Shown here one piece after another: positions 1 to 7,626 of a stretch of 20,416 bases of DNA; positions within the stretch are counted from its first letter, which is position 1; each line of letters starts with the position of its first letter. A program made the position numbers and the translations under genes. The notes beneath the pieces were generated by a model that saw only the letters and a program-made list of their open reading frames with translations, ran no database searches and had not been told where the DNA came from. Source of the DNA: UBA7359 sp047618295 (GTDB lineage Bacteria; Pseudomonadota; Gammaproteobacteria; Eutrophobiales; Eutrophobiaceae); the NCBI GenBank assembly GCA_047618295.1, contig JBLHKL010000028.1, positions 1-20,416 of the forward strand, given 5' to 3'.

Positions 1-372
1 GTAACCTTATCGTTACACTCTTTTTCTGCAACTGAAACAAGCTACATGGCACCTCTTATTTGCGCTGAAGCAAATAATATAGTTGAAGCTGAAATAGAGG
101 ATGTTATTTCTGAGGGGTATTGTTCACATTTACAAAACATTAACGTGGCACGTTCGGACTATTTTGCTGCGATAAGTCCACAAACAGAAAAATTCATCGA
201 CGTATTTCCTGCTAGGGAAGTACTCTTAGAAAGTACAAAAATTAAATACATTCCCGTATCAGTATCCGCGCCTGATGTGCCTTTCGAACAAATGACATCG
301 ATTAGATTTGAGGGACAAACGGCATTCGAACTATATGAAAATGAAATAAAAGGATTAGTGGAACACGCTTAG
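1..372 (+). CDS. Hypothetical, probably exported protein, 5' end outside the window
   Basis: The frame ending at the TAG at 370-372 is open all the way to base 1, so this is most likely the 3' portion of a longer gene rather than a gene starting at the ATG at 46. The visible 123 residues begin VTLSLHSFSATETSYMAP, which looks like the end of a signal peptide hydrophobic core followed by an Ala-type cleavage site; that reading is inference. The mature part is acidic and mixed alpha/beta-like, with two cysteines (in LICAEA and GYCSHL) that could form a disulfide. I recognise no family motif. It lies 21 bases upstream of a thioesterase gene on the same strand, so the two may be co-transcribed, but nothing ties them functionally. 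If translation really starts at 46 the product is 108 residues without an export signal. Confidence 0.55.
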   Translation, partial: VTLSLHSFSATETSYMAPLICAEANNIVEAEIEDVISEGYCSHLQNINVARSDYFAAISPQTEKFIDVFPAREVLLESTKIKYIPVSVSAPDVPFEQMTSIRFEGQTAFELYENEIKGLVEHA

Positions 373-393
373 TTTAAGTCGGTAAATTTTCAC

Positions 394-807
394 ATGATTA
401 AAAAAGAAAAAATCATCGAGTTTCTCGTTAAAGAATTTCCTCAGAATAAGTGTATTGTTGAGGAGATAGGAAAAAAAACTGCAACTATTAGACACAAAAT
501 AGGCATTGATGAACTGCGCCCTGGCGGCACCGTTTCTGGACCAGTGCTAATGACCGTAGCTGATGTTGCACTTTACGTCGCTATCCTTGGAGAGCTTGGC
601 ATCGTTCCCCTTGCAGTAACTACAAGCCTCACCATTAACTTCCTCAGAAAACCTTCGCCAGATGATGACATTATTGGCGTATGTAAAATAATAAAGCTTG
701 GTCGATCACTAGCCGTTGGTGAAGTATCACTCTACTCAGAAGGGAATGAAGAACCTGTTGCGCATGCTGTTGGGACCTATTCCATCCCACCAACACATAA
801 AATTTAA
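394..807 (+). CDS. PaaI-family hotdog-fold acyl-CoA thioesterase
   Basis: The 137-residue product has the size and layout of a single-domain hotdog thioesterase of the PaaI/YbdB type, which hydrolyse acyl- or aryl-CoA thioesters in the cytoplasm. The segment RPGGTVSGP (residues 42-50) followed by VLMTVADVALYVA sits where PaaI proteins carry the HGG-containing loop and the long central helix; Asp57 would be in the catalytic acidic position. The usual His-Gly-Gly is replaced by Pro-Gly-Gly, a variant that makes substrate prediction unsafe. The later TSLTINFLRKP (77-87) matches the typical core strand of the fold. The start ATG at 394 has only a weak ribosome-binding site. The neighbours give no pathway context. 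The family call is fairly sure, the substrate unknown. Confidence 0.75.
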   Translation: MIKKEKIIEFLVKEFPQNKCIVEEIGKKTATIRHKIGIDELRPGGTVSGPVLMTVADVALYVAILGELGIVPLAVTTSLTINFLRKPSPDDDIIGVCKIIKLGRSLAVGEVSLYSEGNEEPVAHAVGTYSIPPTHKI

Positions 808-827
808 CTTTAAAATGGTAAACAATT

Positions 828-857
828 CTTCAAACTAAAAGGCAGCTTGTTTGAAAG
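828..857. terminator. Possible inverted-repeat terminator between convergent genes
   Basis: Between the convergent thioesterase and transglycosylase genes, TTCAAAC (829-835) and GTTTGAA (849-855) form a perfect 7-bp inverted repeat with a 13-base loop, extendable on both sides with one bulge. No convincing T-tract follows on either strand, so a role as a bidirectional terminator is only a guess from position. Confidence 0.25.
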
Positions 858-869
858 AGTAAGAGTGGA

Positions 870-3071
870 CTAGTTAAACCTTGTAGGTTTATTAGCTCTG
901 TATGTTGGCGATAGGGCTGTCAGTTTTTGTGTCTCTATTAATCGGATGTAATTGAAATATCGTGTGCGAATTTCTCTAACGTAAACGACTGTTTGTCCAC
1001 ATTCGCAATATGGTATCTGTTCTCCATTTTTGCTATATGATTCCCCCAAGCCCATCATCGCTATCTCAACATTATCAAACCATTGATCTTTATCTAACCC
1101 CATTTTCTCTGCAAGTTGACGCGCCCGTTTTACCCTGCCATAACCGGCATTATAAGACGCAAGTGTAAACCACATCCTATCTTGCAGAAGTATAGCGTCT
1201 TCAAACTTGGTTCTTAAATAATTTAAATATCGAACACCACCATCGATACTACTCTCTGGATTATTTATATCGCTAACACCCATCAGCTCAGCTGTCGCTG
1301 GTATCATCTGCATCAATCCTTGTGCACCGGCATATGAATTTGCTTCTGGATTGAACTGGCTTTCCTGGAACATCAATGCTGTTATTAAACGCCAATCGAA
1401 ACCATACTCAGCTGAATAATGCTGTGTCATGTCATCGTAAGGAGATAAAGATGTAACCTGGGTTAACCTATTCTTCCCGGTCTTTTTTAGTTGCGGCTGT
1501 TCAAAATACTTTGCGTGTAAAACATTATACTTTTCACTACGAAATTCATTTTCAATAAAATTATTCAAAGATTCAAAAAATTGTTGATCGTCTGCTCTTA
1601 CTGCCCATCGATGTGCTTGTGGTTCAGATAAAATAAACTGAGATTTAATTCCCACGCTTGCTGATTTCTCTGCTGTAATCTGGTGATTGCCGACAACCGT
1701 CAAGTCATACATGCCGAGCGCGACCATTAACATAGTACCTTCAAGGTTGACGCTATCATCTGCCTTTACTAGCTCGAATTCCAAACCCTGATCTTTAAGG
1801 TTTTGCATAAAATCCCAGTATGGGCTGTCTTCTGCCAGAGTAATTCTTCTACCAGCAAGTTCACGCAGATCAATAATCGGTTCTTCGTTATCACGTCCAA
1901 TTAATACCGGGCTGGCATAATCATACGGTGCAGTGTAATGAACCAATTTATTTTCATTAATTATGCTGCTGGGTAATGATGCGGCGATTATATCTCCCTT
2001 GCCCGTTTTAAGTAGCTCAAACATCTCTTCCTGAGAGCTTGCTAAAACAACATCCAAACGCAACCTATAACGTGAAGCAAATTGTTTTAATAGTTCATAT
2101 TCAAACCCATATAATTTGCCATTATGTAGATAGTAATGAGATGGGTTTGCATAAGTAATAATACGCAATACGCCTCTGTCTTTGATAGAAGGGAAGTCTT
2201 CAAAATAAACAGATGCGATGTTATGCGTTAGATGTTGCTGATTTAAATACTGATTTAAAGTTTTATGTAAATCCTTAGCATCACTACTTACAGCCCAGGC
2301 CATTCTTCTTTGCTCAGACAAATCGAAGTTTGCTTGTAACTCTGAATTCGAAGGCAAGTATTTCTCAAGAAAGAGGCTATTAGCCACCACTAAATCGTAC
2401 TGTGCTGTTTTTACACGCTGCATCATCTCATCATAAGAGACGCTAGGCGGTATTTCCTGCAACACCATACCAACCTGTGTCTTTGATAACTCAAGTAACT
2501 TATTCCACACAGGTGAATTTTTATATGCTGCGACTTGCCGACCTGCAAGATCCTCGCTCCGACTTATACGACTATTGTCGGCACGTTCAACTATCTTAAA
2601 CGTAGCATTTGCCCAAACATGGGTAAAGTTTATTTCATTCTGAATACTTGCAGATAAGTTTTGATCTTGTGCAACAATAATATCGCCTTTATCTTTTATG
2701 AGTTCCGGCAATAATTCCCAACGGTTGTCTACATAGATCCAGCTTAGGTCTAGGTCATTAAGATTCGCAAATTCTTCTATTAACTGTCGTTCTGTTTGAC
2801 TAATGACGCATTCGTTAGTTTTTTGATGCAGCAGAACCCGAAATATTTTACGTTCCTTAATGGCAGCCAGATCATGAGCATCGGGTAAAACGTTAATCGC
2901 ATCAGAATTTTCAATTTGCGCAACTGGGGCATCACAAAAATTTTGATAGGCTATTTCATCACCCAGCTCACTGGCAAAAATTATGTTGGGATATAAAAAC
3001 GTAATGACAATGACAATGACTCTTGAAAAAGAGTTTGTAGTAAACGAGTGATTAATTTTCATTAAATTCAT
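870..3071 (-). CDS. MltF-like membrane-bound lytic transglycosylase with two solute-binding domains
   Basis: A 733-residue exported protein. Residues 1-35 form a signal peptide (hydrophobic VIVIVITFLYPNIIFA, cleavage before SELGDE). Two periplasmic binding-protein-type (SBP_bac_3) domains follow, about residues 72-285 and 298-525. Each opens with a conserved 'rG/K-xhRVhh' strand and contains an LAGR(Q/R) segment. Residues 540-710 are an SLT domain with the catalytic glutamate in FQESQFNP (Glu570), then GLMQMIP and SYNAGYGRV, the three conserved lytic transglycosylase motifs. The family cleaves peptidoglycan glycan strands to 1,6-anhydroMurNAc ends at the outer membrane or in the periplasm. 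E. coli MltF is 518 residues with one sensor domain, so this protein carries an extra copy. The ATG at 3071 is chosen because GAGG lies 6 bases upstream; ATG 3083 and TTG 3086 are also in frame. The gene is monocistronic, with structured DNA upstream. Confidence 0.88.
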   Translation of the reverse strand: MNLMKINHSFTTNSFSRVIVIVITFLYPNIIFASELGDEIAYQNFCDAPVAQIENSDAINVLPDAHDLAAIKERKIFRVLLHQKTNECVISQTERQLIEEFANLNDLDLSWIYVDNRWELLPELIKDKGDIIVAQDQNLSASIQNEINFTHVWANATFKIVERADNSRISRSEDLAGRQVAAYKNSPVWNKLLELSKTQVGMVLQEIPPSVSYDEMMQRVKTAQYDLVVANSLFLEKYLPSNSELQANFDLSEQRRMAWAVSSDAKDLHKTLNQYLNQQHLTHNIASVYFEDFPSIKDRGVLRIITYANPSHYYLHNGKLYGFEYELLKQFASRYRLRLDVVLASSQEEMFELLKTGKGDIIAASLPSSIINENKLVHYTAPYDYASPVLIGRDNEEPIIDLRELAGRRITLAEDSPYWDFMQNLKDQGLEFELVKADDSVNLEGTMLMVALGMYDLTVVGNHQITAEKSASVGIKSQFILSEPQAHRWAVRADDQQFFESLNNFIENEFRSEKYNVLHAKYFEQPQLKKTGKNRLTQVTSLSPYDDMTQHYSAEYGFDWRLITALMFQESQFNPEANSYAGAQGLMQMIPATAELMGVSDINNPESSIDGGVRYLNYLRTKFEDAILLQDRMWFTLASYNAGYGRVKRARQLAEKMGLDKDQWFDNVEIAMMGLGESYSKNGEQIPYCECGQTVVYVREIRTRYFNYIRLIETQKLTALSPTYRANKPTRFN

Positions 3072-3106
3072 ACTCGACCTCATCAAACTGACTTAAGCAG
3101 CTGAAA

Positions 3107-3143
3107 ATTCGCGCGAATAATACCCTGTTCCGGGCGATTATTC
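3107..3143. promoter_or_regulatory. Overlapping palindromes in the leader of the transglycosylase gene
   Basis: GAATAAT (3115-3121) and ATTATTC (3137-3143) are perfect 7-bp inverted arms, with an inner CCC/GGG pair around a 6-base loop. ATTCGCGCGAAT (3107-3118) is a perfect 12-bp palindrome that shares four bases with the first arm. The block ends 36 bases upstream of the chosen start codon, so it could be a protein operator or alternative RNA hairpins in the leader. Function is not known. Confidence 0.4.
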
Positions 3144-3286
3144 TATATATAGTGGTAAAAATATTTAGAGCTACAAGATGTAGGAATCAATCTTGCAGAA
3201 TCGAAGAAAATTACCATAGATAATGCTGCGCCGCAACATTCATTGTGGGTTTTATTGAAACAATTAAATCGGTAAGCTTTTGTGCT

Positions 3287-3303
3287 AACTATTGATAATA
3301 GTT
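3287..3303 (-). terminator. Weak AT-rich hairpin downstream of murU
   Basis: AACTATT (3287-3293) and AATAGTT (3297-3303) form a perfect 7-bp stem with a 3-base loop, 21 bases past the murU stop on the minus strand. The stem has a single G:C pair and no U-run follows, so it is a poor intrinsic terminator candidate, noted because the position is right. Confidence 0.22.
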
Positions 3304-3323
3304 TGTTAGTATTTACTTTCCTT

Positions 3324-3983
3324 TCATGCCTTGTTTTTATTAACTTCTTCTAAGCGTTCTGGGGTGCCGATATCACTCCAAAAACCTTTAAAGTATTGGC
3401 CAGTTAGTCTATTTTCCTGTGCCGATTGACGTAACAAAGGTGCTAATGGCAATTTACCGTGAGCACGATCTTTAAAAAATCTCGGGGAATAAAGTCCTAT
3501 GCCACTATATGTTAGTCGCTGAAGGCCCTCATTTTGCAGCTGACTATTCTCAAGAGCAAAGTCGCCATTTAGATTGTGTGGAGGATTATCGACCAACACC
3601 AAATGCGCATCCGAACCCAGCTGTTCAGGTAAGGTTTGATAATCGAAATCACTGTATATATCGGCGTTAGCCACGATGAATGGTTTGGTGCCTAATAATG
3701 GCAAGGCCTTAACAATACCGCCTGCGGTCTCAAGCGGTTCATCACCTTCTGCAGAATAGAGTATTGAAACACCAAAGCTTTCACCTGTTCCCAGGTGATA
3801 CTGAATTTGATCTCCCAAGCGACCAGTATTTATAACTATCGTCCCTATACCCGCTAAACTAAGGGCCTCAATCTGGTGCACGATGAGCGGTTTACCTGCA
3901 ACCTCTAATAACGGCTTTGGTAGAGTATCGGTCAATGGACGCATGCGTTCACCTCTGCCTGCGGCTAGGATCATAGCGATCAT
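3324..3983 (-). CDS. murU: N-acetylmuramate alpha-1-phosphate uridylyltransferase
   Basis: A 219-residue nucleotidyltransferase beginning MIAMILAAGRGERMRP, the GxGxRxxP-type nucleotide-binding signature of the sugar-phosphate nucleotidyltransferase (GT-A-like) fold, with the conserved lysine in LPKPLLEV (Lys23). IVANADIYSDFD is the metal-binding region. In Pseudomonas, MurU turns MurNAc-1-phosphate plus UTP into UDP-MurNAc, the last step of the recycling route that bypasses MurA. Length fits the family. The start at 3983 is preferred because its ATG overlaps the amgK stop codon as ATGA, the usual sign of translational coupling; a longer frame up to 4025 would add 14 residues that overlap amgK and lack family resemblance. 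The partner amgK directly upstream makes MurU much more likely than another glucose-1-phosphate-type transferase. Confidence 0.85.
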   Translation of the reverse strand: MIAMILAAGRGERMRPLTDTLPKPLLEVAGKPLIVHQIEALSLAGIGTIVINTGRLGDQIQYHLGTGESFGVSILYSAEGDEPLETAGGIVKALPLLGTKPFIVANADIYSDFDYQTLPEQLGSDAHLVLVDNPPHNLNGDFALENSQLQNEGLQRLTYSGIGLYSPRFFKDRAHGKLPLAPLLRQSAQENRLTGQYFKGFWSDIGTPERLEEVNKNKA

Positions 3984-4966
3984 TTTTCCAGCTCCGGCAA
4001 TATTGAGGTTTCTATGAGCTGACACAAAGGTAACAATTCTTTATAGGTAGATTTGAGATCCACTATATAAGACAAGGTTCTGGGAATGTCCTTTAAAAAA
4101 CCGTGCTTATCATCTCGGTGGGACAAACGCGCAAAAATACCACTGGCCTTGAGATGTCGTTGTACGCCCATTAGGTCAAACCAACGCTGAAACTGCTCGC
4201 GATCGATATCTAACTTACTATCATGCATTCCCAGCTCGTTTAAATAGAAGGTAGCCCAGCCATTAATCTCCTTTGCAGTCCATTTGATATAGCAGTCTTT
4301 CAATAAAGACACCAGATCATAAGTGATAGGGCCAACAACAGCGTCCTGAAAATCTATCACGCCCGGATTATTTTCTTCAGTCAACATTAGATTCCTGGAG
4401 TGAAAGTCTCTGTGCACAAAGACCTGTGGCTGCTCTAATGCATTTGTTACTAATAGATCAAACAAGGCATCTATCGCGTTGGTTTGATCAGTATCTAACC
4501 TAATCCCCAGCTGTTTATCTAGCAGCCAATCCGTGAACAGACTCATCTCGCGTCGTAACAGGGCTTCGTCATACTTGCCGAGTTCTTTTACATCACTACC
4601 GAGCTGCATCGAGAGAATAGTCTGAATAGCATCGGAATATAGATTGTTCGCGGTCAAATTACTGAGTTTGTTTAAATAGTGATCATCGCCGAAGTCGCTG
4701 AGCAATAAAAAGCCCTGCTCCAAATCCATATTATGTATGATGGGTACGTTGACGTTACCCGCATGCAATAGTTTGCTTACCCTGATAAATGGTTTGCAAT
4801 CCTCTTGATCTGGAGGCGCGTCCATAACAATAAATGTCTTATTATCTAAAGTCAGACGATAGTAATAACGAAAACTGGCATCTTCTGATGCGGGCTTTAG
4901 AATAAAGTCACTGGTATCAAGGGTCTCTTTTAACCAGTCCTGTAAAGATTCGAAACGTTCAGACAT
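3980..4966 (-). CDS. amgK: N-acetylmuramate/N-acetylglucosamine 1-kinase AmgK
   Basis: A 328-residue cytoplasmic protein of the aminoglycoside-phosphotransferase (APH, kinase-like) fold. The catalytic loop HRDFHSRNLM (185-194, Asp187) and the metal-binding GVIDFQDAVVGPITYDL (202-218) are intact, and the N-terminal ASFRYYYRL (30-38) is typical of the AmgK group. In characterised relatives it phosphorylates the anomeric position of MurNAc or GlcNAc released from murein turnover, feeding MurU. Length is close to the family norm (about 330-340). It is the first gene of an amgK-murU pair with a 4-base ATGA overlap, and is divergent from the antiporter gene at 5103. A generic phosphotransferase is the alternative, but the murU neighbour argues strongly for recycling. 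Confidence 0.86.
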   Translation of the reverse strand: MSERFESLQDWLKETLDTSDFILKPASEDASFRYYYRLTLDNKTFIVMDAPPDQEDCKPFIRVSKLLHAGNVNVPIIHNMDLEQGFLLLSDFGDDHYLNKLSNLTANNLYSDAIQTILSMQLGSDVKELGKYDEALLRREMSLFTDWLLDKQLGIRLDTDQTNAIDALFDLLVTNALEQPQVFVHRDFHSRNLMLTEENNPGVIDFQDAVVGPITYDLVSLLKDCYIKWTAKEINGWATFYLNELGMHDSKLDIDREQFQRWFDLMGVQRHLKASGIFARLSHRDDKHGFLKDIPRTLSYIVDLKSTYKELLPLCQLIETSILPELEK

Positions 4967-4990
4967 ATAAAGTAATTCAATAATTAATCG

Positions 4991-5001
4991 TAGACAGTCT
5001 A
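4991..5001. promoter_or_regulatory. Short palindrome, possible operator between divergent genes
   Basis: TAGAC-A-GTCTA is a perfect inverted repeat with 5-bp arms and a single central base, followed on the plus strand by a run of seven T. It coincides with the candidate -10 of amgK, a position that suits a repressor site. Eleven bases can also occur by chance. Confidence 0.25.
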
Positions 5002-5024
5002 TGTTTTTTTAAGAATAAGGTAAA
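4996..5024 (-). promoter_or_regulatory. Candidate sigma-70 promoter for amgK-murU
   Basis: Reading the minus strand, TTTACC (5024-5019) and TAGACT (5001-4996) are separated by exactly 17 bases, each matching 4 of 6 consensus positions. This would give a leader of about 20-25 bases. The -10 lies inside the palindrome TAGACAGTCTA (4991-5001). The match is modest and untested. Confidence 0.35.
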
Positions 5025-5031
5025 AACTTGC

Positions 5032-5059
5032 TTGCGTTATTTTTCAGCGCCGATTTAAT
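5032..5059 (+). promoter_or_regulatory. Candidate promoter for the antiporter-kdsD-lpt block
   Basis: TTGCGT (5032-5037) and TTTAAT (5054-5059, 5 of 6 to the -10 consensus) are 16 bases apart and would place the start of transcription about 35 bases before the ATG at 5103. The -35 match is weak. This is the only sizeable gap upstream of the collinear genes from 5103 to about 8734. Confidence 0.35.
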
Positions 5060-5102
5060 CTGGCATCATCTTGTTAACTTAATTGTGGGGAATAACTAGC
5101 CT

Positions 5103-6074
5103 ATGCTGGTTTCATCTGTATTTGTCTTGATTGGACTTGCGTTGCTTGTTTATGGCGCTGACATGTTCGTCAATGGCGCATCGAGTATTGCGCGCCAGCT
5201 CGGCATGCCGCCATTAATTATTGGTTTGACCATCGTCGGTTTTGCTACCTCGGCTCCAGAAATACTCGTTGGTACTGTGTCCGCCTTACAAGACAAGACC
5301 GCCATTGCTATTGGTAATGCCCTGGGATCAAATATCACCAACATCGGTCTAGTATTAGGTGTAAGCATATTATTACTGCCCATTACTGTCGCTTCACGCA
5401 CAATAAAAAGAGAGTATGGATTGATGTGTGTTGCACTCATCATCGCACTGGTGTTGATGCTAGATGGCCATTTAAGTCGTATTGACGCGATTATCTTGCT
5501 TGTCTGGCTGGTTGGGTCCATAGGATGGATTGTCTGGATAGCAAAAAAATCATCGGCTAATGACCCGCTCATAAGCGAATTTGAACAAGAATTAAACAAC
5601 GCCGATCCAACAAAGACAGCCACCATAAAACTATTAATAGGGTTGATATTGCTCGTCGCGGGAGCTGATTTGTTGGTTCGTGGCGCGGTATTTATTGCTG
5701 AATCTTACGGAGTGTCTGATCTTGTTATTGGCTTAACAATTGTCGCGATTGGCACCAGCTTGCCAGAACTTGCTGCATCTATTGCCAGTATTCTAAAAAA
5801 GGAAGCCGATATTGCCATTGGCAACATCATTGGCTCAAATATGTTTAATATCCTCGCCGTTTTAGGTATTCCAGCATTAATCAATCCTGATTATTTTGCC
5901 AGTGAAGTATTGACTAGAGATTATCCGGCGATGATTGGCTTATCTTTATTATTGGGCGCTATGCTATTCATATCAAGCAAGGGTAAACTGGTCAGGACAG
6001 AAGGAGCAATACTATTGGCCTGCTTTATGGGCTACCAATATGTCCTGTTTTCACAAAGCATTATGACAACCTAG
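5103..6074 (+). CDS. yrbG: Calcium/sodium antiporter of the YrbG/CaxA family
   Basis: A 323-residue inner-membrane protein with two inverted Na_Ca_ex repeats and about ten hydrophobic segments. The ion-binding alpha motifs are present twice: GFATSAPE (46-53) with GNALGSNITNIGLVLG, and GTSLPE (217-222) with GNIIGSNMFNILAVLG. The acidic Glu in each motif is the expected calcium ligand. A hydrophilic loop around residues 148-175 separates the halves. The family exchanges Ca2+ (and K+ in some members) for Na+ or H+. In gammaproteobacteria this gene commonly precedes kdsD and the lpt genes, as here, where only 3 bases separate its stop from kdsD. No specific role in LPS assembly is established. 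The ATG at 5103 has GGGG about 12 bases upstream, a little distant. Confidence 0.9.
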   Translation: MLVSSVFVLIGLALLVYGADMFVNGASSIARQLGMPPLIIGLTIVGFATSAPEILVGTVSALQDKTAIAIGNALGSNITNIGLVLGVSILLLPITVASRTIKREYGLMCVALIIALVLMLDGHLSRIDAIILLVWLVGSIGWIVWIAKKSSANDPLISEFEQELNNADPTKTATIKLLIGLILLVAGADLLVRGAVFIAESYGVSDLVIGLTIVAIGTSLPELAASIASILKKEADIAIGNIIGSNMFNILAVLGIPALINPDYFASEVLTRDYPAMIGLSLLLGAMLFISSKGKLVRTEGAILLACFMGYQYVLFSQSIMTT

Positions 6075-6077
6075 ATC

Positions 6078-7058
6078 ATGAATGATATAAGCCCTGATAA
6101 ATTTATAGCGCTCGGAAAAGCAGTTATTGAGACCGAGCAAAAAGCACTTACAGAATTGATAGATCGTATCGATGACAAGTTTGTTGCTGCGTGTAATATT
6201 TTGCTCCAATGTGAAGGGCGCGTTGTTGTCATTGGCATGGGCAAATCGGGGCATATTGGCAACAAGATAGCAGCAACATTAGCAAGCACAGGAACACCGG
6301 CCTTCTTTGTGCACCCTGGAGAAGCCAGTCATGGCGACCTCGGCATGATAACCAATAAAGATGTCGTTATGGTGTTGTCTAATTCAGGAGAAACCGATGA
6401 AGTCGTCGCTCTATTACCCGTCATTAAACGATTAAATACCCCCATGATTGCGTTAACCGGGAGGCCGGGTTCAACACTAGCAAACACTGCTACAGTTAAT
6501 ATCGATGTAAGTGTCAGTAAAGAGGCCTGCCCGCTTGGCCTAGCACCAACATCTAGCACAACAGCGACACTTGCCATGGGTGACGCAATTTCAATAGCTT
6601 TACTTGAGGCGCGTGGTTTTAATGAAAATGATTTTGCCCTATCACACCCGGGCGGCACATTAGGGCGACGTCTGTTATTACACGTCAGCGATATCATGCA
6701 TACCGATGATGAAATACCAAAAGTCTCAGAGTCGGCTTTGCTAAGCGATGCATTAATTGAAATGACACAAAAAGGCCTGGGTGTTACAACTATTGTGGAT
6801 GGTAATGACAATATATTAGGTATCTTTACTGATGGAGACTTGCGTCGAACGCTAGATTCAAACATCGATATCAATACTTGTCTGGTAAAAGACGTCATGA
6901 CTAAGAATGGTAAAAACATAATAGCCAATTCGCTTGCTGCTTCTGCACTGGCACTTATGGAAAAACATAGCATCAATGCACTGGTTGTTGTAGACGAACA
7001 AGAAAAGTTAATCGGCATATTGAATATGCATGATTTGTTACGCGCACGGGTAGTTTAA
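6078..7058 (+). CDS. kdsD: D-arabinose 5-phosphate isomerase
   Basis: A 326-residue enzyme converting D-ribulose 5-phosphate to D-arabinose 5-phosphate, the first committed step to KDO for lipid A-core synthesis in the cytoplasm. An N-terminal SIS sugar-isomerase domain (about 30-190) has GMGKSGHIGNKIA, SNSGETDE and SHPGGTLGRRLL. Lys56, Glu108, Glu149 and His190 line up, with a constant offset of three, with the catalytic residues reported for E. coli KdsD (Lys59, Glu111, Glu152, His193). Two CBS domains (about 203-326) fill the C-terminal half. The gene is followed by kdsC five bases later, and the two act in the same pathway. KpsF/GutQ paralogues have the same architecture, but the lpt context fixes this as the housekeeping copy. 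Confidence 0.95.
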   Translation: MNDISPDKFIALGKAVIETEQKALTELIDRIDDKFVAACNILLQCEGRVVVIGMGKSGHIGNKIAATLASTGTPAFFVHPGEASHGDLGMITNKDVVMVLSNSGETDEVVALLPVIKRLNTPMIALTGRPGSTLANTATVNIDVSVSKEACPLGLAPTSSTTATLAMGDAISIALLEARGFNENDFALSHPGGTLGRRLLLHVSDIMHTDDEIPKVSESALLSDALIEMTQKGLGVTTIVDGNDNILGIFTDGDLRRTLDSNIDINTCLVKDVMTKNGKNIIANSLAASALALMEKHSINALVVVDEQEKLIGILNMHDLLRARVV

Positions 7059-7063
7059 AGAAG

Positions 7064-7597
7064 ATGGATAAAAAAATGATTATGGAAAAGGCCGCTAACA
7101 TCAAGCTAGCTGTATTTGATGTTGATGGTGTATTAACCGATGGCAAACTTATTCTCGGCGAGAGCGGCAATGAATATAAATCATTTCATGTGCGCGACGG
7201 TCATGGGCTGGTAATGTTATTGGAGACCGGTTGCAAGATCGCGGTTATCACCGCACGCTCTTCTAATATCGTTGCGGAACGAATGGAGTCTCTAGGCATC
7301 AAATATGTTTTCCAAGGTGAAAAAGATAAGGGGGCAAGGTTGCTAAAACTTATTGAAGAGCTCGGTCTTGAGCAAGAACAAGTTGCCTATGTGGGCGATG
7401 ACGTAATCGACTTGCCGGCCATGATACATGTCGGACTGCCTATTGCTGTCGCTGACGCACACGTTGAAGTTAAAAATATTGCGGCATGGGTAACAGAAAA
7501 TCGAGGCGGTCTAGGTGCCGCAAGAGAAGTTTGTGAATTAATAATGCGCGCCCAGAATAAATATGATGACCGAATTAAAAAATACCTCACAGCGTAA
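7064..7597 (+). CDS. kdsC: 3-deoxy-D-manno-octulosonate 8-phosphate phosphatase
   Basis: A HAD-superfamily phosphatase of up to 177 residues, of the small cap-less KdsC class. The nucleophile motif is FDVDGVLTDG (Asp19 and Asp21), motif II is VITARSS, motif III is the lysine in GEKDKGA (Lys89), and motif IV is VGDDVIDLP (Asp112/Asp113). It releases phosphate from KDO-8-phosphate to give KDO. The C-terminal GGxGAAREVCELI is typical. The start is uncertain: ATG 7064 immediately abuts the purine-rich AAGAAG that would have to serve as its ribosome site, so ATG 7076 (173 residues, AAGAAG 12 bases and GATGG 8 bases upstream) may be the real start. E. coli KdsC is 188 residues, with a variable N-terminus. 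Confidence 0.94.
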   Translation: MDKKMIMEKAANIKLAVFDVDGVLTDGKLILGESGNEYKSFHVRDGHGLVMLLETGCKIAVITARSSNIVAERMESLGIKYVFQGEKDKGARLLKLIEELGLEQEQVAYVGDDVIDLPAMIHVGLPIAVADAHVEVKNIAAWVTENRGGLGAAREVCELIMRAQNKYDDRIKKYLTA

Positions 7598-7626
7598 TTT
7601 GTTATGACTTCGGTTAAATTAAGTTA

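Noticed and set aside
3984..4025. Longer murU start at 4025
   Set aside because: It would overlap amgK by 46 bases and add 14 residues before the MIAMILAAG start that fits the family; the ATGA junction explains the start better.
5061..5076. Sigma-54-like -24/-12 promoter (TGGCAT...TTGT) before the antiporter gene
   Set aside because: The GG-to-G(C/T) spacing is one base short of the strict sigma-54 spacing and the -12 GC is missing; sigma-54 promoters do not tolerate this.
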